Source of the DNA: Pseudomonas sp. ERMR1:02
GTDB lineage: Bacteria; Pseudomonadota; Gammaproteobacteria; Pseudomonadales; Pseudomonadaceae
Assembly: GCF_002277815.1 (NCBI RefSeq)
Contig: NZ_NKJI01000013.1
Coordinates: 100,800-164,799, forward strand
Length of the DNA stretch: 64,000 bases
Direction: 5' to 3'
In this document: piece by piece, positions 42,840-53,231 of the stretch
Numbering within the stretch: position 1 is the first letter of the stretch
Layout of the letters: each line of letters starts with the position of its first letter
Position numbers and translations under genes: made by a program
Notes under the pieces: generated by a model
Seen by the model: the letters and a program-made list of their open reading frames with translations, nothing else
Told to the model about the DNA's origin: nothing
Databases searched by the model: none

Positions 42840-44735
42840 GCCAATACGAAATCGTGACGCCAGTCGCACTCCAGCACACCCAAGAGGTGACTTGTACGCC
42901 GCCCTGGTACGTGCAGGACACCGAATACCCTCCTGCAAAGGCCACGTATGAACCTTTGATCAACGGAGAAGAAGCCTTCCGGGCCGTGCACTTGGCCATC
43001 GCGCAAGCGAAGGCTTCTGTAGACATCATCTGCTGGGGCTTTCAACCCTCGATGTATTTCATCCGCGACGGCATATCGCCTTGCATCGGTGAACTGCTAT
43101 TGGCCATGTCTCGCGAAGGGGTCAAGGTTCGGGTGCTGGGTTGGGAGATGCCATTTAACACCGCAGGCAAAGCCGGAGAAGCCAATCTACCCGGTAAAGG
43201 TCCTTTCCGATTCTACGACCGGGAGATGCAACCCTCCACGGATGACCAATATGCCTACGACCGTTATTGGTTTGCCAACTGTGCGGTGGCCGATTACATG
43301 GCCGCCGGGCTTCAAGAGGCTCGCGGCACACCCGTGTTCGTCAGTCGCGGTTTCAGTTTGTTTGAAAGGGCCGAAATCGCCTATCAGGCGATGTACAGGA
43401 GTCGCGACCCGCAGATCAGCGCCAGTACCGAGTTCATCCTCACCGCAACAGCGACCCATCATCAAAAAACAGTGCTCGTCGATTATGAACTGCCGGACCG
43501 TGCCGTCGGCTTTGTCATGGGCCACAACATGCTTGACGAGTACTGGGACACCGATACCCATTCGGCGCTGAATCGCGGCAAGGACACCAAGCCCGCACCC
43601 AATCGTGGCTCCCGTGGCGACACCCCGCGTCAGGACATTTCCAGCCGCGTCAGCGGGCCGATTCTGGAACACCTGCACGACAACTTCGCCAAGGCCTGGC
43701 ACAAGGAAACTGGCGAGGACCTGTTCGACTTGCGCCAGGCCAAAGCAGTCGGGTCGCAATTGCAATGCGCCCCTGAGGCTACGAAACAACTCGCGCAGAT
43801 CCTGCGAACTCAGGCCCAGGAAGGCATATGCGATATCGAGCAGCTTTACCTGCAAGCCGCCAACAACGCGACCCAGTTCATCTACATCGAGAACCAGTAC
43901 TTTCGCTGGCCGCCCCTGGCCGAGTTAATCAAGGCCGTCGCCGCCGGTCAGACCAAGGCCGGGCGCGACCCGCAATACATGGCAACTTGCACCTGTTCGT
44001 CGTCACCAATGCCAGCGATGGCGGCATAGGCTCTGGCACCGTGAATACTCAACGCATGCTCGAAAGCCTCGGGCGAGGCGAGACCATGCCTGCAATCACC
44101 AGGTTACGGCGTATTGAAAAGGCAAAAGCTGAGGCCGCCGCATTGGAATCCGATCCAAGCGAGCCTTTTGAGCAGCACGCCTTAGTCATGCTGACGAACC
44201 TCACCGATGCATTGGGCGCAACCGATCTCAGCGACAGGGCCAAGGAAGAAAAGCGGCTTAAAGCCTGGGGTAACGATTGGCGGCAACACGTTCTGAAGAA
44301 CCAAATCGAGGCAATTGAAAAGGAGCTTTTGGTTCCTCATGAGTTTACCGGGCTGAAAGTCCATGTGTGCTCGCTGGTCGCCCCTGACTCGCCCGCTGGC
44401 AAAGAATGGATGGAGGTGTACATCCACTCCAAGCTGATGATCGTCGACGATGTGTTCACCACCCACGGCTCGGCCAACATCAACACCCGCAGCATGCAGG
44501 TGGATAGCGAACTGAATATTGCTCATGAGTGGGCGAGTGTGACGCAGGCGTTAAGGCGGCGGTTGTGGGGCTGCATACGAATGGGATGGGTGTGCAGGAT
44601 GACCCGGAAAAAGCATTTGAAGCCTGGGATGAAATCATCAAGCGGAACAAAGACTTTCGATTAAAACAAATGACTCCCTACGCCCCCCTCGTGGAGTTCT
44701 ATTACGGCCAATCCAAGCTGTCGGACCTCGACTGA
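42836..44735 (+). pseudogene. Tle5-type phospholipase D, T6SS effector, two frameshifts as given
   Basis: This is a 633-residue PLD-superfamily enzyme when rebuilt. Two HKD motifs are visible: HHQKTVLVD (His209, Lys211, Asp216) and IHSKLMIVDD (His near 531) followed by GSANINTRSM. The family cleaves phosphatidylethanolamine in target cells (Tle5, like PldA/PldB). Breaks lie near 43980 (QYM then GNLHLFVVTNAS) and near 44568 (RRRLWG then LHTNGMGVQDDP), each one missing G. The start overlaps the VgrG stop and the stop overlaps the first immunity gene (TGATG), a tight effector-immunity arrangement. No signal peptide, consistent with delivery on VgrG. Confidence 0.9.
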
Positions 44736-46026
44736 TGCGTCGGGTTTTGCTGCTGTCCTGCTTGGTGCTGGTCGCTTGCGATACCAGTAATCCTGCTTCT
44801 AATCCAACCAAGGAAACGCCCTTGAACCCTTTAAATGAAGTCAAGGCCAAGATGGCTTTCAACTGTGCGTACGAGAAGATTCCCACGGCCTCCGCCGAGG
44901 CTGAATTGCTGTTTCATTACGCACGTTGGCTGCAAAAGAATAACCAGCTCAAACAGGACAAGACTGTCGATGCAGAGATTGAACGTCTGTACCGCATCGC
45001 CAGTGAGAACGGCCACTACAAGGCCAACATCAATCTTCAGAACGGTGCCATGCGCGGGTATTTCAGAGTCCGTGGTGAAGAGCATTTGCGCATGAGTGAG
45101 CAACTGATCAATGGGGGCGTGGCGACGGGATATTACTTTGTCGGCGTCTTCCTGGAACACGGCGCGGCCGGATTGGAGCAGGATCGCTTAATGGCCCTGC
45201 GTTATTACCGAAAAGCCGCTGATGAAGGTAGTGCACTCGCTCAAGCCTATGTCGCTGACAAGTTGGCACCGATCAACATTGCCCCGGATATTGCCCGGAA
45301 AATGCGACGTTGCGCTGCTGGACAAGGGAATGGCAACGCTGCCGGAGCATTAGGTGTCGATCTTTCGACAGATGGGGAATATCAGGAAGCCGTTGAAGCC
45401 TTCCAGCTCGGAGTAGCGGCCGGCGACAGCACCTCGGCTTCTTTTCTGAGCCATGGTTTCCGTGGACCTGAGCCGGACGATCGGCTGTATTACTTGGGTC
45501 AGCAGGAAGACCTCGAGCGCGCCGAGCGCTACGAAAAAATATGGAAAAAACTCTCAGGCTACTCCTACGCCAACCCCAAAGTCCCCGAAATCAACGAGAT
45601 CGTCCCTTTACCCCCCGCCAAGCTACCCGTTTGGGATGGCAAGCTCCAATGGGTCGAAGAACGCCTGGCGAATGTCCCTCCTGAAAAACCCAGCGAAGCG
45701 CTGATTCGTCAACTGGCCAAGGCCAAAGGCCTCGAACCCGCCACCGGCCGGGCCATGCCGGGCTCAGCGGCCTTCATACAGACCCACTACCTGCACAGAC
45801 CAACCTGCAACAGCGGCCAACCCTGCACGCATACCGGCTACTGGCAGGCGGAAAGTATCGCCGGCCAACCTTGGACCAGCCTGCAAAAGGCGAGCCCAGG
45901 CGTTTCGAGAAGGGCGAGATCATGCCGACCCTGAACGTTCGGCATCGTCACGAACGATTCCTGCTCGCCGACCGAGTAACCATCGAAGAAGAAAACGTTG
46001 AGTGGAGTCTGTTTGGTGAGGCCTGA
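44735..46026 (+). CDS. Sel1-repeat lipoprotein, probable immunity protein 1 (3' frameshift as given)
   Basis: This is a periplasmic lipoprotein of 430 residues when rebuilt: signal MRRVLLLSCLVLVAC with lipobox LVAC, then Sel1-like helical repeats (about 90-230; GALRYYRKAADEGSALAQAYVADKLAP-type). Such proteins guard against Tle5 phospholipases in P. aeruginosa. As given the frame breaks near 45888 (QKASPG) and ends at 45934; one more A (CAAAAAGGC, as in the second copy) restores GEPRRFEKGEIMPTLNVRH and a stop at 46026. It overlaps the effector stop by one base, so the pair is translationally coupled. Confidence 0.82.
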
Positions 46027-46083
46027 CGCTCCCCTCGTCGAGGTCCATTGGCGAATCCAAGCTGTCGGAGCTCGACTGATGCG
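46023..46083 (+). repeat. Duplicated 3' end of the phospholipase gene
   Basis: These 61 bases resemble 44678-44739, the last codons of the phospholipase plus the start of the first immunity gene (shared AATCCAAGCTGTCGGA and CTCGACTGATGCG). The tandem duplication therefore took the effector's tail together with the immunity gene, leaving a small remnant as the ribosome-entry region of copy 2. Confidence 0.7.
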
Positions 46084-47428
46084 CCGGCTCTTGCTGCTGT
46101 CATGCCTACTGCTAATCGCTTGCGATACCAGTAATCCTTCTTCTGATTCGACCAGGGAATCGCCCTTGAACCCTTTAAATGAAGTCAAGGCCAAGATGGC
46201 TTTCAACTGTGCGTACGAGAAGATTCCCACGGCCTCCGCCGAGGCTGAATTGCTGTTTCATTACGCACGTTGGCTGCAAAAGAATAACCAGCTCAAACAG
46301 GACAAGACTGTCGACGCAGAGATTGAACGTCTGTACCGCATCGCCAGTGAGAACGGCCACTACAAGGCCAACATCAATCTGCAGAACGGTGCCATGCGCG
46401 GGTATTTCAGAGTCCGTGGTGAAGAGCATTTGCGCATGAGTGAGCAACTGATCAATGGGGGCGTGGCGACGGGATATTACTTTGTCGGCATCTTCCTGGA
46501 GCGTGGTGCGGCTGGGTTGCAGCAGGATCGTATAATGGCTCTGCGTTACTACCGAAAAGCCGCTGATGTAGGTAGTGCGCTAGCTCAAGCCTATGTCGCC
46601 GATAAGTTGGCGCCGATCGACATTGCTCCGGGCGCGGCCCGGCAAATGCGCCGCTGCGCAGCAGAACAGGGTGTTGGTAAAGCTGCTATCGATCTGGGTA
46701 TCCATCTTAAAAACAGGGGGCAATACAAAGAGGCGCTGGAAATATTTCAAATGGGAGTCGCTGCTGGAGATGAAAGCGCTGCTGGTCGTTTAGATGATGG
46801 GTTCCGTGGGCCGAAACCTACTGACAAACTGCACTACCTTGACCAACCTGAAGACCTCGAACGCGCTGATCGCTACCAAAAAATCTGGAAGATTCTCTCG
46901 GGCTACTCCTACGCCAACCCCAGAGTCCCCGAAATCAACGAGATCGTCCCTTTACCCCCCGCCAAGCTACCCGCTTGGGACGGCAAGCTCCAATGGGTCG
47001 AAGAACGCCTGGCCAATGTCCCACCCGAAAAACCCAGCGAAGCGCTGATTCGTCAACTGGCCAAGGCCAAAGTCCTCGATCCCGCCACTGGCCGAGCCAT
47101 GCCAGGCTCTCCAGCCTTCATACAAACCCACTACCTGCACAGACCAACCTGCAACAGCGGCCAAGCCTGCACGCATACCGGTTACTGGCTGGCGGAAAGT
47201 ATCGCCGGCCAATATGGGTCGAGCTTGCAAAAAGGCGAGCCACGGCATTTCAAAAAGGGCGAAATCATGCCGACCCTGAACGTTCGGCACAGTCACAAAC
47301 GATTTCTGCTCGCCGACCGAGTATCCATCGAAGAAGAAAACGTTGAATGGGTCTATTTGGTGAAGCTTAAGAATTGTTTGATCTTGGCGTTCAGCACGCT
47401 GCTGATCGCGTTTGAGCATCGTCCGTAA
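46079..47428 (+). CDS. Sel1-repeat lipoprotein, probable immunity protein 2
   Basis: This is a tandem paralogue of the preceding gene (near identical from ETPLNPLNEVKAKMAF on, more divergent at about residues 190-260). Lipobox LIAC follows MRRLLLLSCLL. Sel1 repeats occupy the middle. The last residues differ from copy 1 because one base is missing near 47350; with it the protein would end SLFGEA or GLFGEA at 47370, giving 430 residues, the same as copy 1. As given it runs on to 47428. Two immunity copies may cover different effector variants. Confidence 0.82.
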   Translation: MRRLLLLSCLLLIACDTSNPSSDSTRESPLNPLNEVKAKMAFNCAYEKIPTASAEAELLFHYARWLQKNNQLKQDKTVDAEIERLYRIASENGHYKANINLQNGAMRGYFRVRGEEHLRMSEQLINGGVATGYYFVGIFLERGAAGLQQDRIMALRYYRKAADVGSALAQAYVADKLAPIDIAPGAARQMRRCAAEQGVGKAAIDLGIHLKNRGQYKEALEIFQMGVAAGDESAAGRLDDGFRGPKPTDKLHYLDQPEDLERADRYQKIWKILSGYSYANPRVPEINEIVPLPPAKLPAWDGKLQWVEERLANVPPEKPSEALIRQLAKAKVLDPATGRAMPGSPAFIQTHYLHRPTCNSGQACTHTGYWLAESIAGQYGSSLQKGEPRHFKKGEIMPTLNVRHSHKRFLLADRVSIEEENVEWVYLVKLKNCLILAFSTLLIAFEHRP

Positions 47429-47543
47429 TCAAGAACATGCCAGCACTCGAAAAGGCAGGAAAAAAGCGGGTCAAGCAATCTCGTAACCCTGCGACGACGC
47501 ATCAATGGAACCGCCAATTCTGGCAACTGAAGGAAGCAACACA

Positions 47544-48005
47544 ATGAGAACGTATGGAAATGACGATATAAAGGTAACGTTTGGTTCAACCAAGCAAGGT
47601 GCTGAAGCTAAGGGTGGAAGCATTGTTAAGTTAGACGACAAAGGCAACTTCGTTGAAGCTCACTCTTATGGCAACTTCGTGGAAAGAGTTAAGGGCGGCT
47701 TGAAAGTCACTCGTCCAGACGGGGCAACGATAACCATGATTGACGGTGGTATGACCATCAGAAATCTTGTGCCCAAATCAGTAGGCGTCAGGGATTTGTG
47801 CGAGATCAAGTCATTTACAGTGCGAACTGTGGGTCAGGTGCGGATTTGTCGCACAGATTTCGTTGATGGTGGTCATGTCGAAGTTACGTATTCACAAGAC
47901 AACCAGGTGCTAGCAGTCGCCGGCCAAAACATTGCGAAAACACTCACCAAAGACGACGAAATTATCGTCAGCCAAGGTGTTTCAGCCAGTGGTCATGTGC
48001 AATGA
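47544..48005 (+). CDS. Hypothetical protein (153 aa) after the T6SS island
   Basis: I do not recognise this protein. It starts MRTYGNDDIKVTFGSTKQGAEAKGG with GAAGGA 9 bases upstream and is built of short beta-strands with Gly-rich turns (SIVKLDDKGNFVEAHSYGNFVERV, DGATITMIDGGMTIRNL). No signal peptide or membrane segment is seen. Base composition is AT-richer than its neighbours. Its position behind two immunity genes suggests it may be effector-, immunity- or adaptor-related, but this is inference from context only. Confidence 0.55.
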   Translation: MRTYGNDDIKVTFGSTKQGAEAKGGSIVKLDDKGNFVEAHSYGNFVERVKGGLKVTRPDGATITMIDGGMTIRNLVPKSVGVRDLCEIKSFTVRTVGQVRICRTDFVDGGHVEVTYSQDNQVLAVAGQNIAKTLTKDDEIIVSQGVSASGHVQ

Positions 48006-48203
48006 ATTGAGGGACCTCAAAGATCGCCGCCTGCGGCAGCTCCAAGGTGGATTCAATCGGTAGATGTAGCAAAGACCCCTGATCTATTACACGCAAAACC
48101 AGGCGAGGGTGCTGGCTGCGCAGCGAACCCTCGTCCCGGTAAGGCGTAAATACACGGAACACACGCAGTGATCGGGACCAGCCTGGACATCTACACTGCG
48201 CAG

Positions 48204-49670
48204 CTAGAAGTGCGCAGTGCCTGACGCGACGGCTGGCAGGCTTGCCGACAGGGGTACGCTCTGTGTGACTTTGGCCATCTGGGTGATTTCCACCTGCAAC
48301 TTATCCTTGCCAAGCAGGGAGTCGGCCAGCTTCTGCGAAAACGGCCAGTAGTTCAGTTCGGCAGTCAAGGTGAGCGGCCCGACGGCGTCGGCTGGCACCA
48401 GGAAAGAGAAATTCCCAATCTCGTAGCCCTTGGGCAGGATGCGGTTATCCGAGAGAACTTGCGTGGCATTCCAGACCTCGACGTCCAACGGATTGCCGTC
48501 CTTATCGCCTATGTGCACTTTGAAATTTCGCGTGTTGTCCTCGGTCTTGCCGTCCTTGATCGAGCCCAGCCGATAGAGCTCGTGACCATTGGCATCCAGC
48601 ACCCGGAAATCGATCCACATCTCCCGTCCCTCCGGAAAGCCGGTCGGCAGCTTGTGCCCGGCGCCGACATTGGCAACTTTCACGGCTACCGAGGTGTATT
48701 GCCCTGGAATGATGGTTGCCGGAAGTTGCTGGAACGTTATTTCCCCCGCACGCGCGAGCATGTCGCGCGCGCGTTGCGCGCCCCCCTCCTGTCCGAGATG
48801 CTTGAGTATCATAGCGTTGCCTCCGCTGAACCAATGCGAGGCGACCTGCTCGCGGTCTGGCCCCATGATCGCGGCCTTACCCGCAAACCCCGGCATATGG
48901 CAGCTCTGGCAGGTTGTATCGTTAAAGCTGTAGGAGCTCTCCTGCCATTCGTCATAGGTTCGCTCGACCGCCACACTGCTGAACGGGTGCGTGACGTTGT
49001 GGCAAGTGCCGCAAAAGTCCGAGCGCGTGTGCAGAGGGGAATATACGGTGTCGTGATAGGGCGAAACGGCATCTTTGCGCGGGCCGAACTTGGTCGGCTT
49101 GCCGTGCGCTCGAGGGCTCAGGACATAGGCGCCGTTATCGAGGCCCGTGCGGGCACTGATGTTGTGGCAGGTCTCGCAATCGACCCCGGGCATCGGATGA
49201 TTTTTCGCACTGTCTTCAACTGAGGAGCGGTTGACCTCCGAATTGATCTGCCCGGTCGTGAGACCGATCGGGGTATGGCAGCCGGTGCAGAAGTTATCGA
49301 CTTTCCCATCGGTGGCCGAACTCGCACGCTTGAGCAAGGCCCGGTAGATGGGTTCATCCCAGGCTTGGGACATCATTGACGAGCGCCACTGCTTGTAGAT
49401 CTCCGTATGGCAAGCGCCACATACCTGGGAATTGTCGAAGTCTTTTACATTCAAAATCAGGTTGCCGGGGGTATTGGCCCGATGAGGAAAGAACGGCATC
49501 GCGCCATTCACATGCATGAGCTTGGAGCGTGCCGGCTCCAGCCACTTCTCATTAGCCTGATTGTCATTGTCCGAAGGTTCGTCGGCCGCCACCAGCGTGA
49601 CCGTCAGCAGGCAGACTAAAAAGCATAAAACACGGCGAACGAAAGGTCTGAGCACCAGGTTGTGGTTCAT
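48204..49670 (-). CDS. Exported five-haem cytochrome c
   Basis: This is a 488-residue periplasmic protein. After a signal peptide (1-29, LVAADEP) come five CxxCH haem sites at residues 84-88, 128-132, 165-169, 220-224 and 254-258, with extra His residues for axial ligands. A beta-rich C-terminal half (about 320-480) follows. It fits the cytochrome c554/c552-like multihaem group. Such proteins carry electrons or reduce nitrogen or sulphur oxides; no partner enzyme gene is adjacent. The start was chosen at the signal peptide; the longer frame has no support. A link to the metal-oxidation locus is possible but unproven. Confidence 0.88.
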   Translation of the reverse strand: MNHNLVLRPFVRRVLCFLVCLLTVTLVAADEPSDNDNQANEKWLEPARSKLMHVNGAMPFFPHRANTPGNLILNVKDFDNSQVCGACHTEIYKQWRSSMMSQAWDEPIYRALLKRASSATDGKVDNFCTGCHTPIGLTTGQINSEVNRSSVEDSAKNHPMPGVDCETCHNISARTGLDNGAYVLSPRAHGKPTKFGPRKDAVSPYHDTVYSPLHTRSDFCGTCHNVTHPFSSVAVERTYDEWQESSYSFNDTTCQSCHMPGFAGKAAIMGPDREQVASHWFSGGNAMILKHLGQEGGAQRARDMLARAGEITFQQLPATIIPGQYTSVAVKVANVGAGHKLPTGFPEGREMWIDFRVLDANGHELYRLGSIKDGKTEDNTRNFKVHIGDKDGNPLDVEVWNATQVLSDNRILPKGYEIGNFSFLVPADAVGPLTLTAELNYWPFSQKLADSLLGKDKLQVEITQMAKVTQSVPLSASLPAVASGTAHF

Positions 49671-50149
49671 AAGGGTTCCCCCAAGACGGTTGCAGAGGAC
49701 GAGCGCAGCACTTCCATTGAATCGACGGAGGTACTTCATGCTGCATGCCAATGGTGATAGGTACAGCTCCGCGACTCCCCACCTTTCATGAACGGGAGAA
49801 ACTCACTCGGTAATTGCGTTGCAAAGACTGTGACAAAATGTGTCCAAAGACCTGAGGTCCAGCAATCATTGGTCAGAGGCTGAAATTTTGTACTGATTGA
49901 GACGCGAACACTGCTGGGGGAACCGCACCCAATGTTGGGGGTTCACTCCGAAATCGGGGCACAAAAGGGGGCGAGCTGTTTTCGTTGGTAGCTGACTGCC
50001 TACGCTGGCAGCGCACGGTTACGTATTGGTTCGTGATCAAAGCACAAGCACACCCTGCGCCCCCTTTTCTGACTGAAAGCACAATACATCCTGCTGAAAA
50101 ACCGGATAATGGCGGCCAATCGTTTAGCTCGTTATTCTGGTAATCCCGC
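49671..50149. other. Divergent region upstream of the cytochrome and ycaO
   Basis: These 479 bases lie between two divergent genes. Promoters for both are expected. No small gene, structured RNA or clear repeat was recognised; short frames here look spurious. Confidence 0.4.
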
Positions 50150-52366
50150 ATGGAAATCAAGGTCAATTTTCTCGACAACCTTCGACTTGAAGCCAAGTTC
50201 GATGACTTCACGGTGGTGGCCGATCAGCCTATCCGCTACAAGGGCGATGGCTCGGCACCGGGTCCGTTCGATTACTTTCTGGCTTCGTCGGCCTTGTGTG
50301 CGGCTTACTTTGTGAAGTTGTACTGCGAAACACGCAATATCCCCACGGACAACATCCGCCTGTCGCAGAACAACATTGTTGACCCGGAAAACCGCTACAA
50401 CCAGATTTTCAAGATTCAGGTCGAGTTGCCGGCCGATATCTCCGACAAAGACCGCCAGGGCATCTTGCGTTCCATCGACCGTTGTACGGTGAAGAAGGTG
50501 GTGCAAGCCGGGCCTGAGTTTGTGATCGAGGAAGTGGAAAATCTCGATGCCGATGCCCAGGCATTGCTGATGCCTGCTTCTAATTCAGGGGCGGCTGCGG
50601 GGGCGAGCACCTATATTGCCGGCAAGGATCTGCCGCTGGAGCAAACCATCGCCAACATGTCGGGGATTTTGGCCGACTTGGGCATGAAGATTGAAATCGC
50701 TTCGTGGCGCAATATCGTTCCCAATGTGTGGTCGCTGCATATCCGCGATGCGCACTCGCCGATGTGCTTTACCAATGGCAAAGGCGCGACCAAAGAAGGC
50801 GCATTGGCGTCGGCGTTGGGCGAATTTATCGAGCGGCTCAATTGCAACTTCTTCTACAACGATCAGTTCTGGGGCGAAGACATCGCCACCGCGGCGTTTG
50901 TGCATTACCCGAACGAGCGCTGGTTCCAGCCTGGCCGCAAAGATGCGCTGCCGGCGGAAATTCTCGACGAATACTGTCTGAAGATTTACAACCGCGATGG
51001 CGAGCTGCGTGGCTCGCATTTGTTCGATACCAACTCCGGGAATGAAGAGCGCGGCATCTGTTCGCTGCCGTATGTGCGCCAGTCGGATGGCGAGGTGGTG
51101 TATTTCCCGTCCAACCTGATCGAAAACCTGTACCTCAGCAACGGCATGAGTGCCGGCAACACGCTGGCTGAAGCGCAGGTGCAATGCCTGTCGGAAATCT
51201 TCGAGCGCGCGGTAAAACGCGAAATCATCGAAGGTGAATTCGCACTACCCGATGTGCCGGCGCAAGTGCTGGCGAAATACCCGGGGATTCTGGCCGGTAT
51301 TGAGGCTTTGGAAGCGCAGGGCTTCCCGGTGCTGGTCAAGGATGCGTCGCTGGGCGGCGAGTTCCCGGTGATGTGCGTCACCTTGATGAACCCGCGCACC
51401 GGCGGTGTGTTCGCCTCGTTCGGCGCGCACCCAAGTCTTGAAGTGGCGCTGGAGCGCAGCCTGACGGAATTGCTGCAGGGCCGCAGCTTTGAAGGCCTGA
51501 ATGATTTGCCTCAGCCCACCTTTGAAGGTCACGCGGTAACGGAGCCGAATAACTTCGTCGAGCACTTTATCGACTCCAGCGGTGTGGTGTCGTGGCGTTT
51601 CTTCAGCTCCAGGTCGGATTACGAGTTTGTGGAATGGGATTTCTCGGGCCAGGGCGAAAACTCCAATGCCGAGGAAGCCGCGACCTTGTTCGGCATTCTC
51701 CAAAACATGGGCAAAGAAGTGTACATGGCGGTGTATGAGCATATCGGCGCAACCGCCTGCCGCATCCTGGTGCCGGACTACTCGGAGATCTATCCGGTGG
51801 ACGACCTGATCTGGGATAACACCAATAAGGCACTGTTCTTCCGCGCCGATATCCTGAACCTGCATCGCCTGGACGAAGCCGAGCTGAAGGCCCTGGTTGA
51901 GCGTCTGGTAGAAAGCGAGCTGGACGACTACACCGATATCACCACCTTGATCGGCATCGAATTTGACGACAATACAGCGTGGGGTCAGTTGACGATCCTG
52001 GAGTTGAAGCTGCTGATCTGGCTCGCCTTGCAGCAATTTGAAGAGGCGAAAGAGGCGGTGGAAATGTTCATGCAGTACAACGACAACACAGTCGAACGTG
52101 GGTTGTTTTACCAGGCTGTGAATGTGGTGCTGGAGATGGAGCTGGACGAAGACCTGGAGCTGGCAGACTACGAAGCCAATTTCCGCCGGATGTTTGGCAA
52201 CGAACGCATGGACGCAGCGATCGGCTCTGTGAACGGCAGCGTGCGCTTCTACGGTTTGACGCCGACGAGTATGAAACTGGAAGGGCTCGACAGGCATCTG
52301 CGCCTGATCGACAGCTACAAAAAGCTGCACACGGTGCGGGCCAATGTGGCGGGTTTATCCAGTTAA
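50150..52366 (+). CDS. ycaO: OsmC/YcaO-domain protein
   Basis: This is a 738-residue fusion. Residues 1-140 are an OsmC-like domain (LRLEAKFDDFTVVADQPIRYKGDGSAPGPFDYFLASSALC), and about 165-580 form the YcaO ATP-grasp-like domain (TNGKGATKEGALASALGEFIERL and later LSEIFERAVKRE with acidic Mg/ATP residues). A helical tail with TPR-like character ends the protein. YcaO activates backbone amides; the E. coli YcaO helps RimO methylthiolate ribosomal protein S12. The OsmC fusion form is usual in pseudomonads. Confidence 0.9.
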   Translation: MEIKVNFLDNLRLEAKFDDFTVVADQPIRYKGDGSAPGPFDYFLASSALCAAYFVKLYCETRNIPTDNIRLSQNNIVDPENRYNQIFKIQVELPADISDKDRQGILRSIDRCTVKKVVQAGPEFVIEEVENLDADAQALLMPASNSGAAAGASTYIAGKDLPLEQTIANMSGILADLGMKIEIASWRNIVPNVWSLHIRDAHSPMCFTNGKGATKEGALASALGEFIERLNCNFFYNDQFWGEDIATAAFVHYPNERWFQPGRKDALPAEILDEYCLKIYNRDGELRGSHLFDTNSGNEERGICSLPYVRQSDGEVVYFPSNLIENLYLSNGMSAGNTLAEAQVQCLSEIFERAVKREIIEGEFALPDVPAQVLAKYPGILAGIEALEAQGFPVLVKDASLGGEFPVMCVTLMNPRTGGVFASFGAHPSLEVALERSLTELLQGRSFEGLNDLPQPTFEGHAVTEPNNFVEHFIDSSGVVSWRFFSSRSDYEFVEWDFSGQGENSNAEEAATLFGILQNMGKEVYMAVYEHIGATACRILVPDYSEIYPVDDLIWDNTNKALFFRADILNLHRLDEAELKALVERLVESELDDYTDITTLIGIEFDDNTAWGQLTILELKLLIWLALQQFEEAKEAVEMFMQYNDNTVERGLFYQAVNVVLEMELDEDLELADYEANFRRMFGNERMDAAIGSVNGSVRFYGLTPTSMKLEGLDRHLRLIDSYKKLHTVRANVAGLSS

Positions 52367-52378
52367 TAACACCACTGT

Positions 52379-52476
52379 AGGAGCTGGCTTGCCAGCGATG
52401 GTCGCTAACGATTACACGTATTGATTGGTCAACCGTGTCGTTTTTGAGTCCTTCGCTGGCAAGCCGAGCTCCTACA
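52379..52476. repeat. REP doublet
   Basis: GTAGGAGCTGGCTTGCCAGC (52379-52398) and the inverse copy ending GAGCTCCTAC (52476) form a REP pair just after ycaO. The arm sequence differs from the 2.3 kb copies (GCTGGCTTGCCAGC against GCGAGCATGCTCGC), so two REP families are present. Confidence 0.8.
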
Positions 52477-52591
52477 AGGGGCTGCGCTTGCTGCGATTAT
52501 TTTGGGGGCGTCAGGTTCGCGACTACGCTAAAGCTATGCTGGTCGTTATCAATTGTGCCCCACTGTTTGCGCTGCGTCCCCGGAGCGCCCA

Positions 52592-53176
52592 ATGCCGCCC
52601 ATCACCATGCGCCTGGTGGCGCTGTTTGTTCTTTGCCTGACTTTAGAGGTGCCAGCCCAGACCGGCGCCTGCCCGGCTGGCGAGAAACAAGTGTGCCTGG
52701 ACGGCTGCATCTGTTTGCCAGACCTGGGACAGATGCCTGATGGCATCTACCAGATCGCGGCACCTGCCCTGGCTCTGTGGCTGACCCAAGCCCGCGCTGA
52801 AGCAGCCAGCGCTGACCTCCAACCCATTCCACCGCACATCCGGGAGCAACTGCTGCGCTGGTACGACCCCAGCGTCCTTGATGCCGCGCAGTACAAAGTC
52901 AGCGACAACGGCCAACTCAGCGCCGCCACTGCCATGCTGCAAAACCCTGATGTCGGTGCCGTGACGCTGATCGACATCATCCTCTTCCGGGACGCTCAAA
53001 CCGCAGAACAGAACATCGCGCTCTGGGCTCACGAACTAAAGCATGTGCAGCAGTTTCAGGAATGGGGGGTAGAAGGATTTGCGCTGCGGTACACACAAGA
53101 CTTCGATGCTGTGGAGGCGCCGGCTTATGCCATACAGGCTGAGGTCAGACGGTCGACGCGGGAAAGGACGGACTAG
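52592..53176 (+). CDS. Exported DUF4157-like metalloprotease-fold protein
   Basis: This is a 194-residue protein with an N-terminal signal peptide (about 6-24, ending VPAQT). The zinc motif HELKHVQQ (147-154) matches DUF4157, a short zincin-like family found also in contractile injection cargo. Cys pairs follow the signal (CLDGCICLP). The protein is probably periplasmic or secreted. The start is ATG at 52592 with CGGAG upstream; ATG 52607 is an alternative. Confidence 0.78.
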   Translation: MPPITMRLVALFVLCLTLEVPAQTGACPAGEKQVCLDGCICLPDLGQMPDGIYQIAAPALALWLTQARAEAASADLQPIPPHIREQLLRWYDPSVLDAAQYKVSDNGQLSAATAMLQNPDVGAVTLIDIILFRDAQTAEQNIALWAHELKHVQQFQEWGVEGFALRYTQDFDAVEAPAYAIQAEVRRSTRERTD

Positions 53177-53231
53177 GCGGTATCTGTTGGAGTCAGCTAC
53201 ATTCATTCCATTTTCAGGACGAGGATGAATC

